Assembly: GCA_030407315.1 (NCBI GenBank)
Contig: JALQPE010001913.1
Span: 1 to 64,000, forward strand
DNA from: Asparagopsis taxiformis
Taxonomy: Eukaryota > Rhodophyta > Florideophyceae > Bonnemaisoniales > Bonnemaisoniaceae
Direction of reading: 5' to 3'
Length of the DNA stretch: 64,000 nucleotides
Shown here: in pieces, positions 21,801 through 31,964 of the stretch
Layout of the letters: each line of letters begins with the position of its first letter
Position numbering within the stretch: position 1 is the stretch's first letter
Program-made: the position numbers and the translations under genes
Notes under the pieces: generated by a model
Database searches by the model: none
Told to the model about the DNA's origin: nothing
What the model saw: the letters and a program-made list of their open reading frames with translations, nothing else

Positions 21801-21920
21801 GAAGTGGATGCAAAGTGTGCAATGGAGTTGTATAGGCGATGTGAGGAAATCGACGGGGAGGCGGAAGTTGATCGAGTGAGTGAAATGGTTTCTAGGATTG
21901 ATATGAACGAAGAGATGTAG
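18900..21920 (+). CDS. Sel1-like repeat protein with homogenised array
   Basis: From ATG 18900 the frame gives 1006 residues made almost entirely of Sel1-like (TPR-related) helical hairpin units of 38 residues; about 26 units can be counted. The consensus includes GVEANASRAVELYERAIEEG and MNNLALLLQNGA. The first four or five units and the last three are diverged, while the central 18 are nearly identical. Sel1 arrays are solenoid scaffolds for protein-protein contacts, best known in ER-associated degradation and signalling complexes. No signal peptide or membrane helix is seen, so a cytosolic or nuclear scaffold is likely. Units differ mainly at a few positions (e.g. ARLLRK/ALLLQN/ALLFEI). 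The homogeneity implies recent unequal exchange or conversion, and copy number may vary between strains. Confidence 0.9.
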   Translation: MYHIAIQLEYGSEDVDRDTLAAADLYDRCVQEQNNFDAMFRLGHILVNGVAGLERDVYAGVVLLERAVVEAHHCESMIALGILFMDGKEPITRDVERAVELFERAAKEWNSQHGRFFLACAFMEGGDGVEVDNVRAVQLLEALIEDDADISSEAICLLGSVLHRGAEGVEADASRAVGLYERAISEWNSTRAMLLLADLLQCGATGVEANASRGVELYERSIEEGGDCDAMFNLALLLQNGVAGVEADASRAVELYERSIEEGGDCGAMFILARLLEIGAPGVEANASRAVELYERSIEEDGDCIAMNNLARLLQNGATGVEANASRAVELYERAIEEGGNCGAMNNLALLLQNGATGVEADASRAVELYERSIEESGHCGVMFNLALLFEIGAPGVEANASRAVELYERCIEEGGHCGAMFNLARLLRKGAPGVEANASRAVELYERAVEEGGNCDAMNNLARLIQNGAPGVEADASRAVELYEQAIEEGGDCAAMNNLALLLRKGASGVEANASRAVELYERSIEEGGHCVAMNNLARLIQNGATGVEANASRAVELYERAIEEGGHCDAMNNLAVLLESGATGVEANANRAVELYERAIQEGGHCGAMNNLALLLQNCATGVEANASRAVELYERCIEEDGDCIAMNNLALLLEIGAPGVEANTSRAVELYERAIEEGGHCDAMNNLALLLQNGAPGVEANTSRAVELYERCIEEGGNCGAMFNLARLLRKGAPGVEANASRAVELYERAIEEGGHCGAMFNLARLLRKGAPGVEANASRAVELYERAIEEGGHCDAMFNLARLLRKGAPGVEANASRAVELYERCIEEGGHCGAMFNLARLLRKGAPGVEANASRAVELYERAVEEGGHCDAMFYLAGVLEKGAPGVDVDASRAAALYRNAIEENRDDWCTVRLALLLGRGGEGVDVDKTGAKELYERMIREGEDCEAMKTLARALESGEDGVEVDAKCAMELYRRCEEIDGEAEVDRVSEMVSRIDMNEEM
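19506..21557 (+). repeat. 114-bp tandem repeat, 18 units
   Basis: The stretch is 2052 bases, exactly 18 units of 114 bp, each coding for one 38-residue Sel1-like unit. Adjacent units near the 3' end (about 21090-21560) are almost identical at nucleotide level. Because 114 is a multiple of three and the unit has no stop in one antisense frame, long antisense frames run through the array; they have no independent support. Confidence 0.9.
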
Positions 21921-22307
21921 ATCCATAAATCGTATCATTACTTTTAGTGTGTTCATCACTTGTTCAGTCGCAGTGGCCACTGCGCTATACAGTTTGATCA
22001 GTGACGTTACTGTATTTATTTAGAGCAGAAACTGGAACAGACGGGACATCGCCATAGTGGGAATTTGACTGCGAAATCATGCATCATTAGAATGTTCAAC
22101 AAGTTTAAGATGGGATCGTGTTTTGAAATAAATATTTCAACCAACTCCCTGCTGACTATCACCGTTCTCCCGCAAGCATTGAGACCATGAGTAACAAATT
22201 TATTAGTGATGTATATAAATGTGACTAGAAACTACCGTACAGTTTGTTGCTTCCTCCTCTAGTAATTCGTCGAGGACAAGGATCCACAATACTTGAATAT
22301 TGGAACG
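21921..22307. other. intergenic, no gene seen
   Basis: This is AT-rich 3' flank of the Sel1-like gene. No frame, repeat or RNA gene was identified. Confidence 0.5.
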
Positions 22308-22766
22308 CTAGCCACTTGTGTCGGACATAGATAGTTGTACACTATCGTGCTCACTGCACGTTTGAACAGAAATAGTGAATTTGTGCGGTACATGTCTCTT
22401 CTTTCGAATTGCGCCATGTCGATAGTTGAGATTATTTCTGACACTGCTCGGTATTTGGAAAATGGCCCTCTGGATTCCATTGACGTGTAATGATTTGAGA
22501 GACTGCTTGACTAGTCTACGCACCGAGCAATCAACATCGCCAAAATATTGCCTAGACGTTGATACGGTGAATGATTTGGAAGTACGGGTGCTATGGGTGA
22601 ATCGGTACTTTCTGGCAGGTGTATCCGCGGAGTCTTGGACATCCATGCGGCCAGAATGGCTGCATGCTGAAATTGTTACCAATGTTGAAGACGAAGCTTC
22701 CGAAATTACATGCATGGGTTGAACATTTCTTGCGGGTGAATTGGTATTGTTTGACGTTGCGGACAT
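22308..22766 (-). CDS. possible small protein, unknown
   Basis: A minus-strand frame of 152 residues runs from an ATG at 22766 and is open further upstream with non-ATG codons. It is Ser/Thr/Asn-rich at the start, then reads CSVRRLVKQSLKSLHVNGIQ and ends basic and polar. No family is recognised. Composition is compatible with coding, but nothing independent supports it. Confidence 0.3.
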   Translation of the reverse strand: MSATSNNTNSPARNVQPMHVISEASSSTLVTISACSHSGRMDVQDSADTPARKYRFTHSTRTSKSFTVSTSRQYFGDVDCSVRRLVKQSLKSLHVNGIQRAIFQIPSSVRNNLNYRHGAIRKKRHVPHKFTISVQTCSEHDSVQLSMSDTSG

Positions 22767-23093
22767 TTCGAAGTTGAAAAAACGTGAGACAAATGAACGA
22801 AAGAGGGATGGAGAAATTGTCCTGCAGAATGGAAAGGGAAGGAACGTTGAAGACACGTTTTGGTGTCATGTATTTCTACTTAGAACGGAATAAAGCGGAA
22901 CTGTTAATAACTTCATTTCGATACTTCCATAGACAATGAATGGTTTTCATGTTTGACTGTATTGGATTCAACTAAATTCAATAGTATCATGGTAATAGAG
23001 AAGCAATCGTATGTACTATCCCGGAAATAACAATCGATTCGTTCTGACAAAGACTGAACAGAACGCTCGATTAGGCCGAAAGAGTTTCCGATC
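22767..23093. other. intergenic, no gene seen
   Basis: Only short chance frames are present between the uncertain ORF and the tRNA terminator. Confidence 0.5.
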
Positions 23094-23099
23094 AAAAAA
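23094..23099 (-). terminator. Pol III T-run terminator of tRNA-Lys
   Basis: Six T residues on the minus strand begin three bases after the discriminator base of the tRNA-Lys gene, the usual RNA polymerase III stop signal. Confidence 0.8.
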
Positions 23100-23101
23100 T
23101 C

Positions 23102-23195
23102 CACCTCCCGCGGGGCTCGAACCCGCGACCAATAGATACCACTCATGATTTCAAACAGTAAGAGTCTATCGCTCTACCGACTGAGCTAGGGAGGC
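23102..23195 (-). tRNA. tRNA-Lys (CTT) with 21-nt intron
   Basis: Read on the minus strand, acceptor GCCTCCC pairs with GGGAGGT (one terminal G-U) and the discriminator is G. The D arm is GCTC AGTCGGTA GAGC. The anticodon stem ATAGA/TCTAT encloses a CT-CTT-A loop, giving anticodon CTT. The T arm GCGGG/CCCGC encloses TTCGAGC. A 21-nt intron (23138-23158) interrupts the loop directly after position 37, the canonical eukaryotic site for the tRNA splicing endonuclease. Without the intron the tRNA is 73 nt. Confidence 0.93.
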
Positions 23196-24194
23196 CCACA
23201 CCAATCATGGTCCCCTGTGTTGCGTCAGCCTGTCTTGAATCAAATTTGATTCGAAGAGGATATGAATCCACAGGTGCCATACTGTAGTTCTCATCTTTGG
23301 CTTGTTGCGGCTGTTTGAGGACCATCAGCTAGATATGGAATATGAGTTGAAGGATACGGATGAGCACATCTCGGCAGTTGTACCAAGGGCCTTGGTACCT
23401 TGGGCGGATGGGCTGCATGTTGGAGGAAGACAGTTTGTCATGGTGGAAAAAAATGGGAGATGAGGCACGCTGATTTTTTCCATTGGTAAAAGAACAATAG
23501 GGAGAAAACGAGTGGCTTCTGGAAACTGACCTATTCCACACACGTGTTGGAAACGTTGGCAACAGGGCCAGAGAGACGGTGTACAAAATGGAATTTGTCC
23601 ACAGTGTTGCTTCCTAAATATATACTCAATATGACGATGTCATGCTATGTTGACAACTCTCTGTATTTCATCTGTCGTCACCAGGAGTATATGTGGCTAC
23701 TTCTAATTTAATCGCGATCGGCCTTGTTGGAGTGTCCCGAATAACTTCACATCGCGCCGGTGTAATCCAGCAGTGTGCCTTTCCAACTGGACCATACGCC
23801 ACTCCGAAAACATGTTTTAATTACTCAAAATGTAAGCACCTGCATCGCTGCCAGGCTTCTCACGCTATCGCCTTCATCGAGGTTACAATAATTTCTCTCG
23901 CGCCCTTCCCAACTTCACGTTCAAGACCACCAACGCTCCTAGAACCGCACACTATACGCTGTTTCCTTCTCCAGTTCGATGACAGCCAATCATCTCTCGC
24001 TTTGCAGTCCACAAACCCTGTTGTTATGGCAATCGAAGCGCCATAACGGATGTCCAACACGTAAGCAAACTATAACATTCTCAATAAAAAACCACAAAAT
24101 CCTAATATCATATCTCCTATCACACCACATCACAGCCGTATATATCCTACCTCAACGCCCGCAGCAGCTCGCGACTAGACTGGTATCTACCGAA
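23196..24194. other. intergenic, no gene seen
   Basis: Frames in this kilobase are short and unconvincing on both strands. The last ~130 bases before 24195 are A/C-rich, as in other leaders in this window. Confidence 0.5.
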
Positions 24195-24596
24195 ATGAAC
24201 CCATCTAGCCGACGGACATCTGCGCCGTCTAAATCAGCGGCAATGCCGTCATCAACATCTTCCAAAACGGCCGATAATCAAACACAGTCGCGTCTGCCCG
24301 TCTTCATCGAACGAATCCTCATAAGCGCCGCGGAGAATATCGCTGATTTTCTTGCTGAAGACAGCACTTCTGACGTGCAACTCATCATTCATTGGCAAGT
24401 GTGTTCCGCAAATTCAGCACAGCCCATCCTGTCACCGTCTAGTGATGCGCCGATCATCATCGGCGAAATTATCAGCAAGCCCGGGTCTGGCACCTGGGCT
24501 AACCATCGCGTTTTTCACATTGCGTGCGCGAATGAGGATACGGAGACTGATGACGGCGTCGATTCGGGGAATAATTCGCAGGCGGCTGAACAGTGA
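24195..24596 (+). CDS. member 1 of an unrecognised small protein family
   Basis: The 133-residue protein starts at ATG 24195. A Ser/Thr/Ala-rich N-terminus is followed by a helix (LPVFIERILISAAENIADFL), a strand with VQLIIHW, a linker, and APIIIGEIISKPGSGTW, then an acidic tail. The pattern hydrophobic-x-hydrophobic-x-W, spacer, hydrophobic strand, G-E-I, Ser-rich, G-x-G recurs in the genes at 34875 and 36833, which supports translation of all three. No known family is recognised. No signal peptide or membrane span is evident, so a soluble protein is likely. The leader is A/C-rich. Confidence 0.6.
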   Translation: MNPSSRRTSAPSKSAAMPSSTSSKTADNQTQSRLPVFIERILISAAENIADFLAEDSTSDVQLIIHWQVCSANSAQPILSPSSDAPIIIGEIISKPGSGTWANHRVFHIACANEDTETDDGVDSGNNSQAAEQ

Positions 24597-25496
24597 TGAC
24601 CTGTGATATTTTGCTTGAACTGTGCGTGCTGTGTGAATTTTGTCAAGTTCCAGATGTCCGCTCTTGCTGAACGTTTGAATCGACATCTAAAATATTTATC
24701 CATCGTGTTTGGCCAACTGTCGTTTTTCGCAGGACCTCTCGTTGTAGAGGATGTAAACTATGTTACTAAATTAGTAGCAATTTAGTCCCACCATCAAGTG
24801 TCTTGATGATATCCGTATGCGCGTACTACACTTGTTTCCCTCCGATATTTGTTTGTTTGTGCATCGAATACTGAGACCCTGTGAATGCGTAGGACGGATA
24901 TTAACATCGTATTTACAATGTTGGTAAACAGAAAGTGTAAACTGGTCCAAGAATTCCGCTTATTCCAGTTATAAACTTTGCCTTATTCCCTACAATCTTC
25001 GTCTCATCCTCTGGCGATTGTCGAGATGAAGCAGCAAGCGTCACCACGTCGTGGGAAGAACATGTGTGCGTATTCAGCGCCCATGTGTAGACAGTGAGTG
25101 AATAGGACGATGAGGAAGAAGATGAAAACACGCAAGCATTAGTAGTTTGAAATGGCGAAAGCGCTGGAAGAAAGAGGCAGCTTGCAACGGGTGTGTCAAC
25201 TTGGCTCGTACAACGACGATGGTCAGCAATGACGGACGGTAAGTACGGATGCGCACGTCATCGGTTAGTCTGTAAGTACTGAATATATCCAACGCGAGCT
25301 GCACCTTCCCTTCTGAGACTCGGAAATATTTTACAACAAATACATGGTGGCATTATTTGGACGTTACCCATTTGCTGTTTTTTTGATTTAATATAAACAA
25401 CCTGGAAAGTCAGCAGCACAAGTCCACCGAGGCAATCACGTTCATTCCCGTTCGTAAAGCACGCGATGACAATGCCACTTGCATGTCACTTCTTGC
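24597..25496. other. intergenic, no gene seen
   Basis: Only short frames occur. The sequence is AT-rich and shows no tandem repeat or RNA gene. Confidence 0.5.
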
Positions 25497-26379
25497 TCAG
25501 CGGCCGAGTTTAGGCGGCCATATCGCATGCTTTCCACGTACGCAGTCCAACAATATGACATCTATCGTCATAGCATATGGCCTTTCCAGCCTAGCACTCA
25601 ACACCCGCGCTCCCACATGCACGCATCCCACTTGCATGCGAACGCGACCAGTGCGAGGTGAACACTTTGTTTCAAAGTCCTCCGACAAAGTCAAAGCGCT
25701 CCATTGATATTTGCATAGATGACCCGACCGTCCAATATCCTCCTGAGAAGTGGACGCAGCGCCGCCATCAATTCCCATGGCAAGACAGTCACACTTTCTG
25801 ACCGCCATCGGCGCACACGTCGATTCGACTGCAGCTCTAAACAGCCCAGGAAGTGTTTGACCAGTCTCAATCCCGGACCATGCGTATAGGCCTCCAATCG
25901 CGTCGGGTACATTCTCGCCGTCCGACAATTTGAAAGCTGATGACATTCGCGCCACATTTTCGTGCGTTACCAGACCAATTCGGCCATCGTCTTCGTGTTA
26001 TTGATGACCATGCCGCACTTGGTGGTTACGATTCGCTCTGCCCCATGGAGTTGACCGCTTCTGCTGTCGACTTTCCCATGCGGCGTATTAGCGTCGCGTG
26101 CCCGTAAACCGCCGTACTGAACACAAGTGTCTCTAAGTGCCCGGCAATGAAACCATCGATGCAACCTCTCAACAGCCCCGACAAGCGTTGGATAGAGATC
26201 CAAAATGTTCCCATCCTTCGATTGACCCAGTCGTGGGCTTTTGGCAATAATTCGAACAAAGTCATTCGATGGATACCGAGGCCGGCGCAACTACGGCTGT
26301 CGACGATGGTCATGTTAAAGTATCCAACAGCGATGCTGAATGACGCGTTGCAAAAGTGGCTTGTACGCTTGCAAGCCAT
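25497..26379 (-). pseudogene. coding relic, possibly DegV-like
   Basis: Minus-strand frames read as protein but change frame near 25960. The first part contains MTIVDSRSCAGLGIHRM, which resembles the DegV core VxDSxSxSxGxG, followed by a helix and a segment (QRLSGLLRGC...AGHLETLV) that could be the DegV TLEYLKRGGR region. The second part (25497-25955) has GENVPDAIGGLYAWSGIETG and CLAMGIDGGAAST, which I cannot place. DegV proteins are bacterial-type fatty-acid-binding proteins, so this would be a transferred or organelle-derived gene. The resemblance is weak and the frames are broken. Confidence 0.25.
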
Positions 26380-26452
26380 CCACCCGAAAGCGAACGGGAT
26401 GGCGTGGCTCCAACCTCTCTGACAATCAGTCCTGTATCATTTGCCGAGCTAG

Positions 26453-27430
26453 AATGAATCATTATCGTTGTGTACCGAATAGACAAGACTGCAGAGAAGG
26501 ATGCGGATGGAAACTGGTTGTTTGACTGCAATGACGATACCTGGTATCTCAGATGTATTGGTTTATGCCACCGACTCGGCGTGCGCAAGATGTCACCACT
26601 GTAGGTGGGAATTCTCAGTGCTGGTGAACCCATTTCCCTCCGAGATCGCAGCACAATCGAGACTAAACTCTTCGATGAATTCAAATATACCTCAGTATTC
26701 ATCCCACCCGAGTCGTGCATCGAGTTCTACCAGGTCTTCTGCGAGGGGACTCTTTGGTCGCTCATCCACATGACCACACATGTCTGTGGAAATGACAGCA
26801 AGATGAAGAGTTGTGATTGCGATGTACGGAATGCCTATTATCTGGTAGACAGAATGTTTAGTAATGTCGTCGTGGAGTACCACGATAGACATCTGATCGG
26901 GGTTCATGGTTATCATCTTATGCTCCTATCATACTTTCTAAGAGTCAAGCGCAATGATGTCACGATTGGTTTCTTTCTGCACATCCGATAGCTAAGCTCT
27001 GAGGTTTCCCGTACTCATTGCACGTGAAAGCCACCTAGCTACTTCCTCAGAGCACGTTCGATCGAATATCGCACTAATCCGAGTTTCTCTTCCGAGAACT
27101 ACAAGAGTGGAAAAAGTATCAGAGAAGAAATTAGAGAACTCGAGGAACACATTACGTTGAGTACGGCACAGAAGGTCATAGCCCTGCCTTGTACATCGAA
27201 GAGGCTATTTTATTTGATGACATAATGGCTCAAATATGCGGTATTTGACTTTCTGTTTCTGACGCTAGTTCGAGATGATGTGAACCTTGTACCGTACGAA
27301 TACAATGTTTCAACGCGTCGAGGCGAAGGTCAACTATTTCTGTCAGAGTTCACAGGGTGCTCCCGTGCAGAATCTTTTGCTGTGCGTCGATCCATAAGAA
27401 GTAAACGAGCATCGAGACGCCACCAACGAC
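26453..27430 (+). pseudogene. trehalose-6-phosphate synthase relic (GT20)
   Basis: In order, this region matches the glycosyltransferase family 20 domain that makes trehalose-6-phosphate from UDP-glucose and glucose-6-phosphate. Seen are: an N-terminal IIIVVYRI and DADGNWLFDCNDDTWYL (~26455-26550); a stop, then VGILSAGEPI; FKYTSVFIPPES, EFYQVFCEGTLW, AYYLVDRMFSNVVVEYHD, GVHGYHLMLLSYFLR and IGFFLHI (26605-26990); a stop and frame changes; EYGTEGHSPALYIEEAILFDD (split across frames, ~27150-27220); VRDDVNLVPYEYN and LFLSEFTG (~27270-27350). The usual V-H/Q-D-YH motif has Gly in place of Asp. Several stops and shifts rule out a working enzyme. No intact copy is in the window. Confidence 0.75.
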
Positions 27431-28746
27431 GTTGTGTAAAAGCATATAAGTAGGAATGCTGAAATTCACCTCAACCATGAAGTTGTCTGAAAGTATGTCA
27501 TGATGCACAATTCTGCCTCTTCGACAGAAACATTCCTTGGAGACCTGAAAGAGGCATCTGAAATTGCGGAGACGTTGTGCAATCAGGTCTTCATCGGGGT
27601 CCTGGATTCCGCCATGTCGAATCTAACATCTTGAGAAAGGTGATATCGCGTGAAGGCGTACAGAGAACCTGAGAACAGATTGGTCACTCGGAGAGTGCTT
27701 GCCCCGTTCAGTAGGCAAGTTAGAATGGACCAGCGCCAGGTGTGACGACTGAATTGGAATTCTATAATATCATCTTGTTCATCGTTGACTGCCCTGTCTG
27801 CTATGAAGGATGGAAGTGTCGTGCCAGCAGCCGCTGCCGATACAGCGTACTGCGGCGGCAGATCGCCTTGCGCGCCATGTTGTTGCCCAATTCATAATGG
27901 AAACACGGCACACATGTCAATACTCGTTTTATTTTCGAAATATATTTCAAGATAAAAACCTGTAAGAAATCTTCTGCTCATATCGAAATTGGAACCAAAT
28001 TGGTGGAATGCCCTACTCGGACGACAACACTGTTGTCGTACAGCGTTTGTGTACACCCAAATCTGTAACACGGTTCACTCTGGGCCCTACCAAGTAGACT
28101 TACAGCGAGCTCGACTACGCCATGTACCATCCACTTACAACTGCACCTCCCCCCAAAGCAATCCTAGCTGAGCGCGCTTCTAGTTCATCCGTTCTCTCTA
28201 TAAACTCTGTTCAAGTATTCATTCTTCAATTCTTCTCCCCCCTCTTGCTGGCAAACTTCAATATTCAACACATCCTTTGACATACACGCTGTAGACATTC
28301 GAGCACTTCAAGCAATGTGGAAATATCTTGGTACAACCCAACTGAAAATCAAGCTGACATTATCTTCAAGCTGAAACGTTCAATAACATGAACGTTGAAA
28401 TAATTAAGGGATTGAACAAATTAGTACGTTCATACATTAATGAGTCACAATGGATGTGAACCTCAGAATAGCACACAACAATGGTGAACAGCTAGATTAC
28501 AAAATAGTATATTAGATAGAGAATGCTGAAGGTTGCAAGAGAGGACCATCAGCGATCATCAGCGATCATCAGAACAACTTCATCAGAGAGAGAGCAATAG
28601 CTCTTGCAAACTGAAGCAAGTGATAACTTGCCAAGATACAAGTCCATAACTTGTATACACATTAAACCTGCTGGTGATAACCAGTTTACATTCACCTGGT
28701 ATTATTACTGCGGCATTCAATCAACGCCCAACTATCGGACTGGGTG
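27431..28746. other. no gene seen; possibly tail of the TPS relic
   Basis: 27431-27880 may contain further degraded TPS or C-terminal sequence, but no motif is certain. 27900-28740 is AT-rich with no frame of note. A short 10-bp direct repeat (ATCAGCGATC) occurs near 28550-28575. Confidence 0.4.
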
Positions 28747-29202
28747 TCACCGAGACAGTCTACAACGCTTTCTCGGACCATGAAGCACTATCCTTTCATC
28801 ATTGATCAATCTCTCAACGATATCATGACGCCGTTGCGTACATCGGAACAACATCCCAATTCCATATACTTCCATGCGAAAACCCTGTTTGAATTTGCGG
28901 TTGAGTAGAACGGTATGTACAAGTGGCATCCAGGTGGACAGGCGGTTTACACTCACTGAATAGCTAACCGAATCGAGCGGCGTATATTGCAGAGTAGCAC
29001 TCCGATGAGTAACACAGGCATGGCGGAACAGTACCGCATCACCAGGCACCCGGATCGCTACCTCAGGAAATATCAACAAACCGATAATCCACTTGTTTAT
29101 TCGTCTTGGGCAGATCGAGTAAATGTCATAACAATCTCTCAAAAGGCTGTAGTCTTGAGCTTCCAATGTGTGCAACCTCATTTGTTCCCTCATATTTCCC
29201 AT
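28747..29202 (-). CDS. doubtful ORF, unknown
   Basis: An ATG-initiated minus frame of 151 residues is the longest in this gene-poor part. It contains ICPRRINKWIIGLLIFPEVA and a basic C-terminus. No family is recognised and composition is not decisive. It is listed because an ATG frame of this length is uncommon in the surrounding AT-rich DNA. Confidence 0.2.
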   Translation of the reverse strand: MGNMREQMRLHTLEAQDYSLLRDCYDIYSICPRRINKWIIGLLIFPEVAIRVPGDAVLFRHACVTHRSATLQYTPLDSVSYSVSVNRLSTWMPLVHTVLLNRKFKQGFRMEVYGIGMLFRCTQRRHDIVERLINDERIVLHGPRKRCRLSR

Positions 29203-31433
29203 GGAGCTTTACATACCATATCCCTGCGCCTTATCACTAATATCCTGACCTGCACCAACTCAAAGTCTTTCAATGCCCGTAGTTGAAGGTGATAGCTTTG
29301 ACCGCAAGCCTATTAGAACACAAAACACATTTCATAACAACCAACTCCGTGACAATGATGATTAAACCCAATCGCACTTCAGCCCTGTGTAGCGCTGCTG
29401 ACGTATTGGCGGGAAGGGGTATAGCCACGTGGACACCACTTCGTACAGGCAAAATGTGGCTACTGCGCCGTGGAGAGCCAAGGGGTCATTCCCTGGAAAT
29501 ATTACGGGATATTCATTAGTGCAACGGTATTGCACAGCAATGCTAGATTACAGTCGCTGCTGTCGATCGGAGAGATCGACAGTACGGAAGGTACAACCGT
29601 GCTGAAGGTACGGAGCGCCCAAGGTACGTGTGCGCGCGGACAGCAAGAGAGGATTAGGATAATCTAGCTTAGAATAGGATATATGCCTGAGGAAGGAGGG
29701 CGGATCCAAAAAAGGCATCGCCACTGGCAGAGGAGCTGTCAGCTGAGCGACATTGCCGTCGTCTATCTTTTTGCAAAATCTCCCTGAGATACTACACCTG
29801 TTACTCCAACCCACACTAGTGCAGAAAGATCCAACCTCCTCCATTGCTGCACATAAAAGCCATCACCGAATACCATCGTGTTTCAGTGATGGTACAGGAT
29901 TCCCAAACAAACAAAAAACCACAGGAATCGCTAATATTCCAGACAGAAATCCCGAGCCGGGGAACTTGCCGAAATGTTTCATGAAAACTTCATCAAGGCA
30001 GATCTCTACGTCCTCAATTCAGTTAGTCACGTCCACGAGACAAGTCTATACTATGCCACACTGATGTCAGAAATCTAATACGAATTCCGCAATTGACCGA
30101 TCTGAGCTCCGGGCGTGCACTGAAAAACATGTTCGCGGTCAAGAGAAGGAAAAACGCCTTCTGTCCTAGTAACCTCGTCAATACGCAATCTCCATTCGGC
30201 CTACACCATAGAAATGCGTCCACCAGTACCAAAATACGGCGTGAATACAGGTGGAGAGTCTGCTAGCGTCTTGTACTGAAGGCTCAAAAGCCACAGAAGT
30301 CAGGTGATTCACACCTTCATACTTGGCTTCCGAACCATAATCTTATCGAGAGATGAACCTTGCGCACGCTACGAACTGCGCAACTGCTACGTATTGGATG
30401 AAGAGGCTTTGTACCTCGCAACGTGAGCATGGGGATTATTCAGTAACTTTTGCAAACACCAGATCGACCGACACCGATACAAAGGGATGAAGCGGAGAAC
30501 TGTGACAAAATTGGTCAAAAATAGAGATGTGAGCAGTTGACGATTTTTTTCAATTTGTCTCCGGGTGTCACCTCGCAATAGAAAGTGACATTTCTGCAGC
30601 ACCACTAGTGCAACGAAGCTTACGAAGGCATTATGGGGAGCATTCCGGAGCAAAGAGATGATGATGCTCCTCAGTGATGGTTCTGGTACTTGTTAGGGTG
30701 TTTGCGAAGGAGGGGCTGATACGGAATGTTTGTACATGCTAAGTGGGTCACCATTGAGCAGAGATAGGGACGACGAAGAGGATGTTCATCACGGGATGGG
30801 GGTATTTGATAGGTAATGGTTTGAAGAATTTGAGGCACTTGAGCGGAAAGCACGATAGTCTTAACGATTTTTGTGGGTATATTGATGATTGGAGACGTGG
30901 ATGTCGAACAAGATTATATGGGCGGAGGAGAGATCCTGCCGGAGCTCACGCATTGGTAACTACAAAGCGAGATGTCACGTGAAACGATTCAATTCAATCG
31001 CCACGCTCCCATGCGTTACGATTCAGTCGAATCCTACGACTTAACGACGTGTTCATCTCAATCCAACCTGTTTGTCGATCTGGAGTTCGAAGAGAGAGTT
31101 TACTGAATGTTTTCTGTTTTTCAACAATACACGGCGTAGGGTCAATACGGGTTCTAAGTCGTAGATGCGCTGTCTGCAGCTGGGAATAGGTTCACCCCTT
31201 GGCACGATTATGATTCCATGGGGAAGCGTGGTAGAGTAAACGACTTTGTCTCAGTCGCTTTCCAATCCTCAATACAAGATCATTATGATACTCTTTTCTT
31301 GTATTGATGCATTGAGATTGATTCCGCTAAAGGTATCTCTGATGATTGGAGAGAGAGGGTATTTATGATTAGTGGGGGATGGAGTTTATTGTCTTCTCAG
31401 TTCTCGATAAGGAATAAATTGTTCAATGGTTAT
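29203..31433. other. gene-poor stretch
   Basis: No frame above about 100 codons has recognisable content, and no RNA gene was found. Minus-strand ORFs at 29548-29844 and 30387-30653 are isolated and without motifs. Confidence 0.45.
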
Positions 31434-31964
31434 CTAGGGAGTAAGTTCATTCACCAGCGAAATGTACATTGGATGCCGATCAAAATGGACACTATGGAAG
31501 AGTTTGATGGCCTTTAAGGCGTGCCTGATATCAGTGAGATATAGCTCAGCCTAGCAAGTGGGGTCCCCATTTGGATGTGCGAGAATACTGGTGTTGTGAA
31601 CGTCACCAATGACATGAAATAGTTGGAGGAGATCAGCTTCGGTGACTGTGAGTTGCATATTTTGCATGGAAACGTTGATGTAGTTTGTTTGAGACCTTTC
31701 GGTAGGTTCCGTGGATACAGGTTGGAATTCGTCTAGTGCGCGCTTGGTACTATCACGGATTCCGATGGTTTCTGGAGTTAGTGGTGCGGTAGTTTTTTCG
31801 GGAGCAGGGTGCGATCGCTGGAAGATATTCCTGTCCAGTGTTTGCATACAGCGCTGATGGATATTAATTCTTGCTGTATTACTTAGGGCTGGAGCCAAGG
31901 GTCTGGAAAAAAGATCATTTTGAAGCATGTTTTGCTTTGGAGTTGGTGGGGATGAAAAGTGCAT
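31434..31964 (-). pseudogene. ALY/REF-like mRNA export factor with one nonsense codon
   Basis: The minus frame runs from an ATG at 31964 through a Pro/Ser/Arg-containing N-terminus (KRALDEFQPVSTEPTER) into an RRM domain. The RRM begins INVSMQNMQLTVTEADLLQL and continues FHVIGDVHNTSILAHPNGDP. It meets TAG at 31551-31553, then continues in the same frame with AELYLTDIRHALKAIKLF and RHPMYISLVNE to a TAG at 31434. The order and the ending resemble the ALY/REF/Yra1 RRM (TADVxFxxxxDALKAMKxYNGVxLDGRPMxIxLV). Those proteins couple TREX to mRNA export. A single internal stop is the only visible lesion, so the copy is recently dead, recoded, or affected by a sequencing error. The N-terminus is not well conserved. 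Confidence 0.55.

Noticed and set aside
28548..28580. CRISPR-like or satellite repeat
   Set aside because: Only two and a half copies of a 10-base word; no spacers and a eukaryotic context.
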